Source: Ornithinibacillus sp047228935
Lineage (GTDB): Bacteria; Bacillota; Bacilli; Bacillales; Amphibacillaceae
Reading direction: 5' to 3'
NCBI RefSeq assembly: GCF_047228935.1
Contig: NZ_JBFEGG010000001.1
Span: 930,001-994,000, forward strand
DNA length: 64,000 nucleotides
The position numbers were made by a program, and so were the translations under genes. The notes below the pieces were generated by a model. It saw only the letters and a program-made list of their open reading frames with translations, was not told where the DNA came from and searched no databases. Shown piece by piece: positions 8,897 through 15,409 of the stretch (position 1 is the stretch's first letter; each line of letters begins with the position of its first letter).

Positions 8897-10147
8897 ATGA
8901 GTACAATGTCCGAAGAAAAAGTAGTTGTAATAGCTGTTAAAAAGCCGCAGCAGCAGGATGATTATTTTGGGTCTTCACTTGAAGAACTTATATCACTTGT
9001 AGATACTGCAGGTGGTACTGTTGTAGAAGTAATCACGCAAAATAGAGAACGAATTCATCCTGCTTTTTATATTGGTGAGGGCAAAATGGAGGAAATTAAA
9101 CAAAAAATAGATGAACTTGAAGCTGACATAGTTATATCAAATGATGAATTATCAGCTGGGCAATCACGAAATTTAAGCGATTACTTTGATAGAAGAGTAA
9201 TTGATAGAAGTCAACTTATCCTCGATATTTTCGCAAAAAGAGCAAAAACGAAAGAGGGTAAACTTCAAGTAGAACTAGCGCAATTACAATATTTATTACC
9301 TCGACTACGTGGGCAAGGTGTTCAATTATCTCGGTTGGGTGCAGGTATTGGTACACGTGGTCCTGGTGAAACAAAGCTGGAAACAGATCAACGACACATT
9401 CGTAGACGCATAGATGATATAAAAAGGCGGTTGAAGCAAGTTGTAAAACAGCGTGATCAATATCGTAAACGTAGAAAACAAAATGAAGTGTTTCAAATTG
9501 CTATTGTTGGTTACACCAACGCTGGAAAGTCAACATTATTCAACCGGTTAACGGATAGCGAATCTTTAGAGGAAGATAAATTATTTGCAACGTTAGATCC
9601 TCTAACGAGAAAATTACAATTTACGTCCGGTCTAGAAGTTTTAATTACGGATACGGTAGGATTTATTCAACAGCTCCCAACTACATTGATAGCAGCCTTT
9701 CGTTCTACTTTAGAAGAAGTACAGGAAGCAGATTTTATTCTTCATGTTGTGGACAGTTCACATCCAGATAATGAGCAACATCAAGATACGGTTATAAAAT
9801 TGCTCGACGAATTAGAGAGTAGTTCGATACCGATGTTAACGGTTTATAATAAAAAAGATCTTATAAAAAATGATTTCATCCCGAGAAATCGGCCCTATAT
9901 CATTATTAGTGCTTTGGAAAATGAAGATCTAGTTCGATTAGTGAAGAAAATAGAAGAAGTGCTGATAAAAGAATGGGAGCCTTATCAAATTAAAGTCGAA
10001 GCGGATAAAGGTAATTTGCTTAATCGTTTTGAGCATGAGACAATTCTTAAGGAAAAAACATTTGAAGAAAATACTGAATCCTATATTGTAACTGGATTTA
10101 TTCGTCCGGAACATCCGCTTAAGGGTATTGTAAAGGAGAAAAGTTAG
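8897..10147 (+). CDS. hflX: HflX-family ribosome-associated GTPase
   Basis: 416 residues (B. subtilis YnbA). The N-terminal HflX domain has the conserved YIGEGKMEEIKQ and GPGETKLETDQRHIRRRI segments. The GTPase domain has G1 GYTNAGKST, switch/G3 DTVGFIQQLPTTLIAAFRSTLEEV and G4 NKKD. HflX binds the 50S exit and peptidyl-transferase regions and splits stalled or hibernating ribosomes. AAGGAG at 8888-8893 is only three bases from ATG 8897 but 12 from the in-frame ATG 8906, so the exact start is unsettled. Next in line is ynbB, four bases after the stop. Confidence 0.95.
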   Translation: MSTMSEEKVVVIAVKKPQQQDDYFGSSLEELISLVDTAGGTVVEVITQNRERIHPAFYIGEGKMEEIKQKIDELEADIVISNDELSAGQSRNLSDYFDRRVIDRSQLILDIFAKRAKTKEGKLQVELAQLQYLLPRLRGQGVQLSRLGAGIGTRGPGETKLETDQRHIRRRIDDIKRRLKQVVKQRDQYRKRRKQNEVFQIAIVGYTNAGKSTLFNRLTDSESLEEDKLFATLDPLTRKLQFTSGLEVLITDTVGFIQQLPTTLIAAFRSTLEEVQEADFILHVVDSSHPDNEQHQDTVIKLLDELESSSIPMLTVYNKKDLIKNDFIPRNRPYIIISALENEDLVRLVKKIEEVLIKEWEPYQIKVEADKGNLLNRFEHETILKEKTFEENTESYIVTGFIRPEHPLKGIVKEKS

Positions 10148-10151
10148 AAAC

Positions 10152-11387
10152 ATGAACGAAATAGAGAGACTCGTAGAACAAGCAGAAAAAGACATTGCAA
10201 CAATTCACATGGAAATTAATAAAAAAGTGGAAGTGAACCAAAAAAGAGTATTAGATGCTTTCCGAAATAATAAAGTAAGTGATAGCCACTTTAATTCTAC
10301 AAGTGGCTATGGTTATGATGATATTGGACGAGATACATTGGAAGCTGTATATGCCGATGTGTTCGGAGGAGAGTCTGCTATAGTAAGGCCACAATTGGTA
10401 TCTGGAACTCATGCAATTACTACAGTATTTTATGGGTTGTTAAGACCTGGTGATGAACTAATTTATATTACGGGAAAACCGTACGATACTTTAGAAAATG
10501 TAATAGGATCAGATGGAGAAAATACTGGATCACTCAAGGATTTTCAGATTACATATAATGAAGTATCTTTAACAGAGGAAGGTCAGATTGATTATCCTGG
10601 AATAAAAGAAGCAATAAATGATAGAACAAAAGTGGTCGCTATTCAGCGTTCAAAAGGATATGCAAATCGACCTTCCTTTACAGTTGATAAAATTGCGGAA
10701 ATGATAAGCTTTGTTAAAGGATTAAAGGAAGATGTCATAGTGTTTGTTGACAACTGTTACGGAGAATTTGTTGAAGAAAAGGAGCCGTTACATGTTGGTG
10801 CAGACATTATGGCTGGGTCTTTAATTAAAAATCCAGGTGGTGGAATTGTACGTGGTGGCGGCTATATCGTTGGACGAGATGACCTAGTTACATTATGTTC
10901 GTACCGTCTCACTGCACCGGGGTTAGGAAAAGAATTGGGAGCAACATACAATCTACTTCAGGAGATGTATCAGGGCTTTTTCCTATCACCACATATTGTT
11001 GGTGAGGCGTTAAAAGGAGCAATCTTTACATCTAGGTTATTAGAATTGTTAGGATTTGTAACAACACCATACTATCAAGAGAAACGAACTGATTTAATCC
11101 AATCGGTGACATTTGAAACTCCGGAACAGATGGTAGCATTTTGTCAGGCAATCCAACGAAATTCCCCGGTGAATTCTTTTGTTACGCCTTATCCAAGTGA
11201 AATGCCTGGCTATGAAGATGAAGTGATTATGGCAGCGGGAACATTTATTCAGGGGTCTAGTATTGAACTATCTGCAGATGGTCCAATTCGAGAACCTTAT
11301 ACTGCTTTTGTACAAGGTGGACTAACATATGCCCATGTAAAAATTGCGTTAATCGAGGCTGTACAAGCTATAATACAGGAAAAGTAA
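10152..11387 (+). CDS. ynbB: YnbB-type PLP-dependent enzyme (methionine gamma-lyase/aluminium-resistance family)
   Basis: 411 residues, fold-type I pyridoxal-phosphate enzyme of the Alum_res family. The PLP-binding lysine lies in AGSLIKNPGGGIVRGGGYIVG; the cofactor Asp in VFVDNCYGEFVEEKEP; FNSTSGYGYDD and SGTHAITT are family motifs. Annotated in databases as methionine gamma-lyase-like or aluminium resistance protein, but the true substrate is not established as far as I know. It starts four bases after hflX, so the hflX-ynbB-glnRA neighbourhood of B. subtilis is retained; glnR has its own promoter. Confidence 0.9.
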   Translation: MNEIERLVEQAEKDIATIHMEINKKVEVNQKRVLDAFRNNKVSDSHFNSTSGYGYDDIGRDTLEAVYADVFGGESAIVRPQLVSGTHAITTVFYGLLRPGDELIYITGKPYDTLENVIGSDGENTGSLKDFQITYNEVSLTEEGQIDYPGIKEAINDRTKVVAIQRSKGYANRPSFTVDKIAEMISFVKGLKEDVIVFVDNCYGEFVEEKEPLHVGADIMAGSLIKNPGGGIVRGGGYIVGRDDLVTLCSYRLTAPGLGKELGATYNLLQEMYQGFFLSPHIVGEALKGAIFTSRLLELLGFVTTPYYQEKRTDLIQSVTFETPEQMVAFCQAIQRNSPVNSFVTPYPSEMPGYEDEVIMAAGTFIQGSSIELSADGPIREPYTAFVQGGLTYAHVKIALIEAVQAIIQEK

Positions 11388-11414
11388 TCTAGAAAATTGA
11401 AAGTTTAGAGATGA

Positions 11415-11431
11415 TGTTAACTTACCTAACA
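11415..11431 (+). promoter_or_regulatory. GlnR/TnrA operator 1
   Basis: TGTTAACTTACCTAACA agrees at every defined position with the GlnR/TnrA consensus TGTnA-N7-TnACA. It ends six bases before the -35 of the glnRA promoter, as the upstream operator does in B. subtilis. Confidence 0.92.
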
Positions 11432-11436
11432 TTTTG

Positions 11437-11465
11437 TTGACAGAATAACTCACATTTAATATAAT
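11437..11465 (+). promoter_or_regulatory. SigA promoter of glnRA
   Basis: TTGACA (11437-11442), a 17-base spacer and TATAAT (11460-11465): a perfect consensus promoter. Such a strong promoter fits one that is controlled by repression (GlnR bound to feedback-inhibited glutamine synthetase). Confidence 0.92.
11438..11454 (+). promoter_or_regulatory. GlnR operator 2, overlapping the -35 and spacer
   Basis: TGACA-N7-TCACA matches the GlnR consensus with a single change (A for T at position 3). It overlaps the -35 hexamer and lies 23 bases (about two helical turns) from operator 1, so dimers bound to both would be on the same DNA face. Confidence 0.8.
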
Positions 11466-11490
11466 AATTTTGTAAAGGGAGGTCATAATC

Positions 11491-11904
11491 ATGAATGACA
11501 CAGATCGACGCTCCATGCCTTTATTCGGAATTGGTATTGTAATGAAACTTACTGAACTAACCGCTAGGCAGATTCGCTACTACGAAGAGAATGAATTAAT
11601 TCATCCAGAGCGAACAGAGGGGAATCAACGACTATTCTCATTCAATGATGTAGATCGACTACTAGAAATAAAGAATTATCTAGACAAAGGTTTAAATCTT
11701 GCTGGTATCAAATTGTTACTTAACGAAGAAGACTCTGAAAAAGAGCAAAAAGAAGAAGAAAAAGCATTACCTCAAAAGCAAAAATCAGACCTAACCGATA
11801 AAGAGCTAAGAGCGATTTTGAGACAAGAAATTACCGAAGCGAATCGGTTTGGAAAAGCGAACCTAAGGCAAGGTGAGCTTGCTAGATTCTTTGTTAATAG
11901 GTAA
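11491..11904 (+). CDS. glnR: GlnR, nitrogen-metabolism repressor (MerR family)
   Basis: 137 residues. N-terminal MerR-type winged HTH: LTELTARQIRYYEENELIHPERTEGNQRLFSFNDVDRLL. The low-complexity Glu/Lys linker (about 90-105) leads to the C-terminal autoinhibitory tail RQGELARFF, conserved in GlnR and contacted by glutamine synthetase. In nitrogen excess, feedback-inhibited GlnA activates GlnR to repress glnRA and other genes. AGGGAGG provides the ribosome binding site; glnA follows 71 bases later in the same operon, and both operators lie just upstream. Confidence 0.97.
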   Translation: MNDTDRRSMPLFGIGIVMKLTELTARQIRYYEENELIHPERTEGNQRLFSFNDVDRLLEIKNYLDKGLNLAGIKLLLNEEDSEKEQKEEEKALPQKQKSDLTDKELRAILRQEITEANRFGKANLRQGELARFFVNR

Positions 11905-11975
11905 ATAAGTAGGTATAGAGGGAAGGAGTTTCCTACTATATTAACTTTATTTTAAATTTTAGGAGGAGAAAAATT

Positions 11976-13307
11976 ATGGGTTACACTAGGGAAGAAATTG
12001 AAAGAAAGATTAAAGAAGAAAATGTAAAATTTATTCGACTTCAGTTTACAGACATGCTAGGAACAATTAAAAATGTCGAAATCCCATTAAGTCAATTGGA
12101 AAAAGCTCTTGATAATAAGATGATGTTTGACGGTTCTTCAATTGAAGGTTTTGTTCGCATTGAAGAGTCTGACATGTATCTTTATCCTGACTTAGATACA
12201 TTTGTTGTGTTCCCTTGGACTTCTGAAAAAGGTAAGGTTGCACGCTTTATTTGTGATATTTATCGTCCTGATGGTACACCATTTGAAGGTTGCCCTCGTT
12301 ATAACTTAAAGCGTAATCTGAAGAAAATGGAAGAATTAGGCTTTGATGCATTTAATATTGGAACAGAACCGGAATTTTTCCTATTCAAATTAGATGAAAA
12401 GGGAGAGCCTTCATTAGAACTAAATGACCATGGTGGATATTTCGACTTAGCTCCTACTGATTTAGGAGAAAATTGCCGTCGTGACATCGTGTTAGAATTA
12501 GAAGAAATGGGCTTTGAAATTGAAGCATCCCACCATGAAGTTGCTCCAGGGCAACACGAGATTGACTTTAAATATTCCGACGCATTAAAACATGCTGATG
12601 ATATCCAAACATTTAAACTAGTAGTTAAAACAATTGCTAGAAAGCATAATCTACATGCAACATTTATGCCAAAACCATTATTTGGTGTAAACGGATCTGG
12701 TATGCATACAAATATGTCTTTATTTAAAGGTAATGAAAATGCATTTTACAATCCGAGTGGAGATTTAGAATTAAGCGAAACTGCTTATCAATTTATTGCG
12801 GGTATTGTAAAACATGCAACTGGATTTACAGCTGTTACAAACCCTACTGTTAACTCTTATAAACGCCTAGTACCTGGTTATGAAGCACCAAGCTATGTAG
12901 CATGGTCAGCAGCTAATAGAAGCTGTCTAATGCGTATTCCGAACTCTCGTGGACTAAGTACTCGTGTTGAAGCAAGAAGCGTCGATCCAGCTGCTAATCC
13001 TTATATGGCATTATCAGTATTATTAGCTGCGGGTCTTGATGGAATCCGTAACAATTTAACACCGCCTCCTGCAGTAGATCGTAACATCTATGTTATGTCA
13101 AAAGAAGAACGCGATGAAGTTGGTATTAAAGATTTACCATCATCTTTAATTGATGCATTACAAGAACTGAAAAACGATGAAGTAATCGTGGAATCTCTTG
13201 GTGAGCATTTATTTGAACACTATATTGAAGCAAAAGAGATAGAATGGGATATGTTTAGAACGAGCGTCCATCCTTGGGAGAGAGATCAATATCTAACTAA
13301 CTATTAA
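11976..13307 (+). CDS. glnA: GlnA, glutamine synthetase type I-alpha
   Basis: 443 residues, the length of the dodecameric GSI-alpha enzymes that are feedback inhibited rather than adenylylated. It makes glutamine from glutamate, ammonia and ATP. Motifs: MFDGSSIEGF (Asp latch), GTEPEFFLF (metal Glu), EASHHEVAPGQHEIDFK, the ammonia/glutamate region VNGSGMHTNMSLF, the Glu flap VNSYKRLVPGYEAP and NRSCLMRIP. The adenylylation Tyr of proteobacterial enzymes is not expected in this class. Strong AGGAGGAG ribosome binding site; ends at a clear terminator. Confidence 0.98.
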   Translation: MGYTREEIERKIKEENVKFIRLQFTDMLGTIKNVEIPLSQLEKALDNKMMFDGSSIEGFVRIEESDMYLYPDLDTFVVFPWTSEKGKVARFICDIYRPDGTPFEGCPRYNLKRNLKKMEELGFDAFNIGTEPEFFLFKLDEKGEPSLELNDHGGYFDLAPTDLGENCRRDIVLELEEMGFEIEASHHEVAPGQHEIDFKYSDALKHADDIQTFKLVVKTIARKHNLHATFMPKPLFGVNGSGMHTNMSLFKGNENAFYNPSGDLELSETAYQFIAGIVKHATGFTAVTNPTVNSYKRLVPGYEAPSYVAWSAANRSCLMRIPNSRGLSTRVEARSVDPAANPYMALSVLLAAGLDGIRNNLTPPPAVDRNIYVMSKEERDEVGIKDLPSSLIDALQELKNDEVIVESLGEHLFEHYIEAKEIEWDMFRTSVHPWERDQYLTNY

Positions 13308-13312
13308 TAATA

Positions 13313-13360
13313 AAAAACCGGTAATTTAAAGGCAACCCCTTTAGTTTACCGGTTTTGTTT
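13313..13360 (+). terminator. Terminator of the glnRA operon
   Basis: AAAACCGGTAA with an inner TTTAAAGG pairs with CCTTTAG and TTTACCGGTTTT around a CAAC loop, ending in a T-rich tail. Starts five bases after the glnA stop. Confidence 0.88.
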
Positions 13361-13391
13361 GCAAATAATAGTACTATACTGAAATAACTAG

Positions 13392-13431
13392 AACTAACGC
13401 CTATTGCTTAAGAGAGCAATAGGCGTTAGTT
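13392..13431 (-). terminator. Perfect 17-bp hairpin, probable lexA terminator
   Basis: AACTAACGCCTATTGCT and its exact complement are separated by a six-base loop. It lies 24 bases beyond the lexA stop on the minus strand and after the glnA terminator on the plus strand. The T-tract is weak on both sides, so assignment to lexA rests on position. Confidence 0.65.
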
Positions 13432-13455
13432 AATTTTATAGGGGAAATATCTTTA

Positions 13456-14079
13456 TTAATGAATGTGGCGATACAAGCCAACTACTTTACCGAGTATGGA
13501 TACATTTTTATATATTAATGGTTCCATCGTAGTATTTTCAGGTTGCAAGCGAATATGATCCTTTTCTTTAAAAAATCGTTTTACAGTTGCTTCGTCATCT
13601 TCGGTCATTGCTACAACAATATCACCGTTTTGAGCAGTATTTTGTTGTTTGACGATGACCATATCACCGTCTAAAATACCTGCCTCTATCATACTCTCAC
13701 CATCAATTACAAGTACAAATAGATTTTCATCTGGACCTGCAGTCGAACTAGGAATTGGTACAAATTCTTCAATGTTTTCAACAGCAGTTATCGGGATACC
13801 AGCTGTTACTTTACCAATGACAGGTGCATATCGAGCTTCGTCTCTAGGAATATTACTTTCCTCATCTAAATCTAGTATTTCAATAGCTCTAGGTTTAGTA
13901 GGATCACGTCGTATAAATCCTTTACTTTCTAGTCTAGAAAGGTGTCCATGAACAGTGGAGCTCGAGGCAAGGCCTACTGCTTCAGCAATCTCTCGAACAG
14001 ATGGTGGATAGCCCTTTAATTTGACTTGTTCTTTTATGTATTCAAGTATTGCTTGTTGTCTAGTTGATAATTTAGTCAT
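13456..14079 (-). CDS. lexA: LexA, SOS repressor
   Basis: 207 residues. The N-terminal winged HTH (TRQQAILEYIKEQVKLKGYP, VREIAEAVGLASSSTVHGHL) binds SOS boxes. The C-terminal S24 peptidase cleaves itself when stimulated by RecA filaments: scissile A93-G94 in VTAGIP, nucleophile S129 in DGESM and general base K167 in ATVKRF. It is divergent from a short SOS transcription unit; three LexA boxes lie in the shared 14.14-14.21 kb region and the proximal one (14142-14155) is well placed for autorepression. Confidence 0.97.
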   Translation of the reverse strand: MTKLSTRQQAILEYIKEQVKLKGYPPSVREIAEAVGLASSSTVHGHLSRLESKGFIRRDPTKPRAIEILDLDEESNIPRDEARYAPVIGKVTAGIPITAVENIEEFVPIPSSTAGPDENLFVLVIDGESMIEAGILDGDMVIVKQQNTAQNGDIVVAMTEDDEATVKRFFKEKDHIRLQPENTTMEPLIYKNVSILGKVVGLYRHIH

Positions 14080-14141
14080 CTATTAAACACCTCGCACATA
14101 TAATTTATTATTGCTAGTTTATCATCGATAAGAAAAAAAAG

Positions 14142-14155
14142 CAAACATTCGTTCG
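14142..14155. promoter_or_regulatory. LexA box 1 (lexA-proximal)
   Basis: CAAACATTCGTTCG: matches the Gram-positive SOS box GAAC-N4-GTTC with one change (A for the first G). It lies 63 bases upstream of the lexA start and 10 bases before the -35 of the divergent promoter. Confidence 0.75.
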
Positions 14156-14164
14156 AAAAAAACT

Positions 14165-14193
14165 GTTGACAAGAGCGTATGTTCTGTTATACT
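14165..14193 (+). promoter_or_regulatory. SOS-controlled SigA promoter
   Basis: TTGACA (14165-14170), 17 bases and TATACT (14188-14193) form a near-consensus promoter reading away from lexA into the small peptide gene and yneB. LexA box 2 fills the spacer, so repressor binding would directly block polymerase. Confidence 0.85.
14172..14185. promoter_or_regulatory. LexA box 2, between -35 and -10
   Basis: AGAGCGTATGTTCT: GAGC-N4-GTTC, one mismatch to GAAC-N4-GTTC, positioned inside the promoter spacer. Confidence 0.75.
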
Positions 14194-14200
14194 AAAAATA

Positions 14201-14214
14201 CGAACAGAGGTTCT
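14201..14214. promoter_or_regulatory. LexA box 3, at the expected transcript start
   Basis: CGAACAGAGGTTCT: perfect GAAC-N4-GTTC core, seven bases downstream of the -10 and so covering the likely +1. Confidence 0.88.
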
Positions 14215-14245
14215 TGTAATGTAAAGAAGAAGGGATGATGGAGAA

Positions 14246-14338
14246 ATGTTTGGTAAAGTAAATTTGACAGATTTATTTTATATTGTTGGTTTTGCTTTAA
14301 CATTAGGATTCTTATACCTTTCATTAATTAGTGCATAA
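14246..14338 (+). CDS. SOS-controlled 30-residue single-pass membrane peptide in the yneA position
   Basis: Sequence begins MFGKVNLTDL and continues as one hydrophobic helix (about residues 11-29, ending LYLSLISA). It is the first gene behind the LexA-repressed promoter and lies 15 bases before yneB. In B. subtilis this exact slot, lexA-[yneA]-yneB-ynzC, encodes YneA, the SOS cell-division inhibitor with a membrane anchor plus LysM domain. Here no LysM domain is encoded. By analogy with YneA and with Caulobacter SidA (a roughly 29-residue SOS division inhibitor) I infer a division-inhibitor role; this is not shown by sequence. The ribosome binding site is modest (AAGGG 11 bases, or GGAG about two bases, upstream). 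Confidence 0.7.
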   Translation: MFGKVNLTDLFYIVGFALTLGFLYLSLISA

Positions 14339-14353
14339 TAGGAGAATTATAAA

Positions 14354-15001
14354 TTGAATGTAATTATTTACTGCCGTGTGAGTACAGATAAAAAAGTTCA
14401 AGAGACATCATTAGCTAGACAAAAAGAAGAATTACTTCAATTGGCTAATCGGTATCAGTTTAATGTCATCAAGTGCATAGAAGAAAGAGCAAGTGGATAT
14501 GAAGTGGAACGTGATGGGGTTTTTGATATGCTAGAGTCATTTGAAAATGGACAAGCAGAAGCTCTTTTAATTCAAGATGAGACAAGACTTGGCCGGGGCA
14601 ATACAAAAATAGCTTTATTTCATCAACTAACTAAACTCAACGTCCAAATTTTTAGTTCGATTCATGATGGGGAGCTTGAGTTATCTGAATCTGATTCAAT
14701 GGTACTGGCTATTGTAGGGATTGTTGAAGAGTATCAACGGAAGATACATAACTTAAAAATTAAGCGAGGAATGAAAAAGGCTATAGCTAATGGGTATAAA
14801 CCTGCTCATAACCTTACTAATCAACATTTATCACCAGGTAGAGAACGGAAAGAAGTGCCAATTGAAGAGATTATTCGATTACGAAATAATAACCTTACGT
14901 TCAGTGAAATAGCAAAGACCTTAAATGGTCTGGGTTACGAAGTATCGAAGGCTACAATCCATCGAAGATATCAAGAATACCAAATAATTGATTCAGATTA
15001 A
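14354..15001 (+). CDS. yneB: YneB, serine-recombinase-family protein of the SOS operon
   Basis: 215 residues. The resolvase/invertase catalytic domain opens with YCRVSTDKK (Ser nucleophile at residue 9) and includes the Arg-containing segments QDETRLGRG and HNLKIKRGMKKA. A C-terminal HTH (EEIIRLRNNNLTFSEIAKTLNGLG, then KATIHRRYQEY) would bind DNA. The TTG start has GGAG nine bases upstream. It is syntenic with B. subtilis yneB, which is co-transcribed with yneA under LexA; its substrate is unknown. No att sites or cargo surround it, so it should not be read as an integrase of a mobile element. Confidence 0.9.
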   Translation: MNVIIYCRVSTDKKVQETSLARQKEELLQLANRYQFNVIKCIEERASGYEVERDGVFDMLESFENGQAEALLIQDETRLGRGNTKIALFHQLTKLNVQIFSSIHDGELELSESDSMVLAIVGIVEEYQRKIHNLKIKRGMKKAIANGYKPAHNLTNQHLSPGRERKEVPIEEIIRLRNNNLTFSEIAKTLNGLGYEVSKATIHRRYQEYQIIDSD

Positions 15002-15011
15002 CTGAAAAGGT

Positions 15012-15056
15012 AATATTAAAAAGCAAGAGCATCCAATGTTCTTGCTTTTTAATATT
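15012..15056 (+). terminator. Terminator of the SOS operon
   Basis: A long stem, AATATTAAAAAGCAAGA against TCTTGCTTTTTAATATT with an extra inner CA/TG pair and a TCCAA loop. A-rich on one arm and T-rich on the other, so it works for the yneB transcript and separates it from ynzC. Confidence 0.85.
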
Positions 15057-15085
15057 TTCATGATATGAACCTAGGAGGTTACTAT

Positions 15086-15322
15086 ATGATTTCACAAGAT
15101 AAACTTGACCGAATTAATGCGTTAGCTAAAAAGGCAAAAACTGCTGAAGGATTGACGAAGGAAGAACAAAAAGAACAGAAAACATTACGGGAAGAATATT
15201 TAGGAAATGTACGAAATTCCTTTAAAAATCAGTTGAAAACAATGACAGTTATTGATCCAAAAGGCAATGATGTGACACCGAAAAAACTTCGTGATATGCA
15301 GGAAAGAAACCAAAAACACTAG
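15086..15322 (+). CDS. ynzC: YnzC, DUF896 small protein
   Basis: 78 residues, DUF896/UPF0291. Helical hairpin N-terminus (SQDKLDRINALAKKAK, then LTKEEQKEQKTLREEYL) and a conserved C-terminal VIDPKGNDVTPKKL. The ATG follows TAGGAGGT by six bases; an in-frame ATG seven codons earlier precedes that site. In B. subtilis it can be part of the yneA-yneB-ynzC SOS operon; here a strong terminator lies between yneB and ynzC, so co-regulation may be only partial. Function unknown. Confidence 0.92.
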   Translation: MISQDKLDRINALAKKAKTAEGLTKEEQKEQKTLREEYLGNVRNSFKNQLKTMTVIDPKGNDVTPKKLRDMQERNQKH

Positions 15323-15409
15323 ACATAGTAATGCTATATTAAGGAATACTAGAAATATGGTAGGCTGTCATTACTTATAGCTAGTTACTTAAGGAAAGGA
15401 GTAGAAATT

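Noticed and set aside
14235..14261. An eight-codon frame (MMEKCLVK) overlapping the start of the SOS peptide
   Set aside because: Too short to support as a gene; it could at most be a leader affecting initiation of the peptide.
14354..15001. Serine recombinase as a sign of a mobile element
   Set aside because: It is yneB in its conserved lexA-tkt location, with no flanking repeats, att sites or cargo genes.
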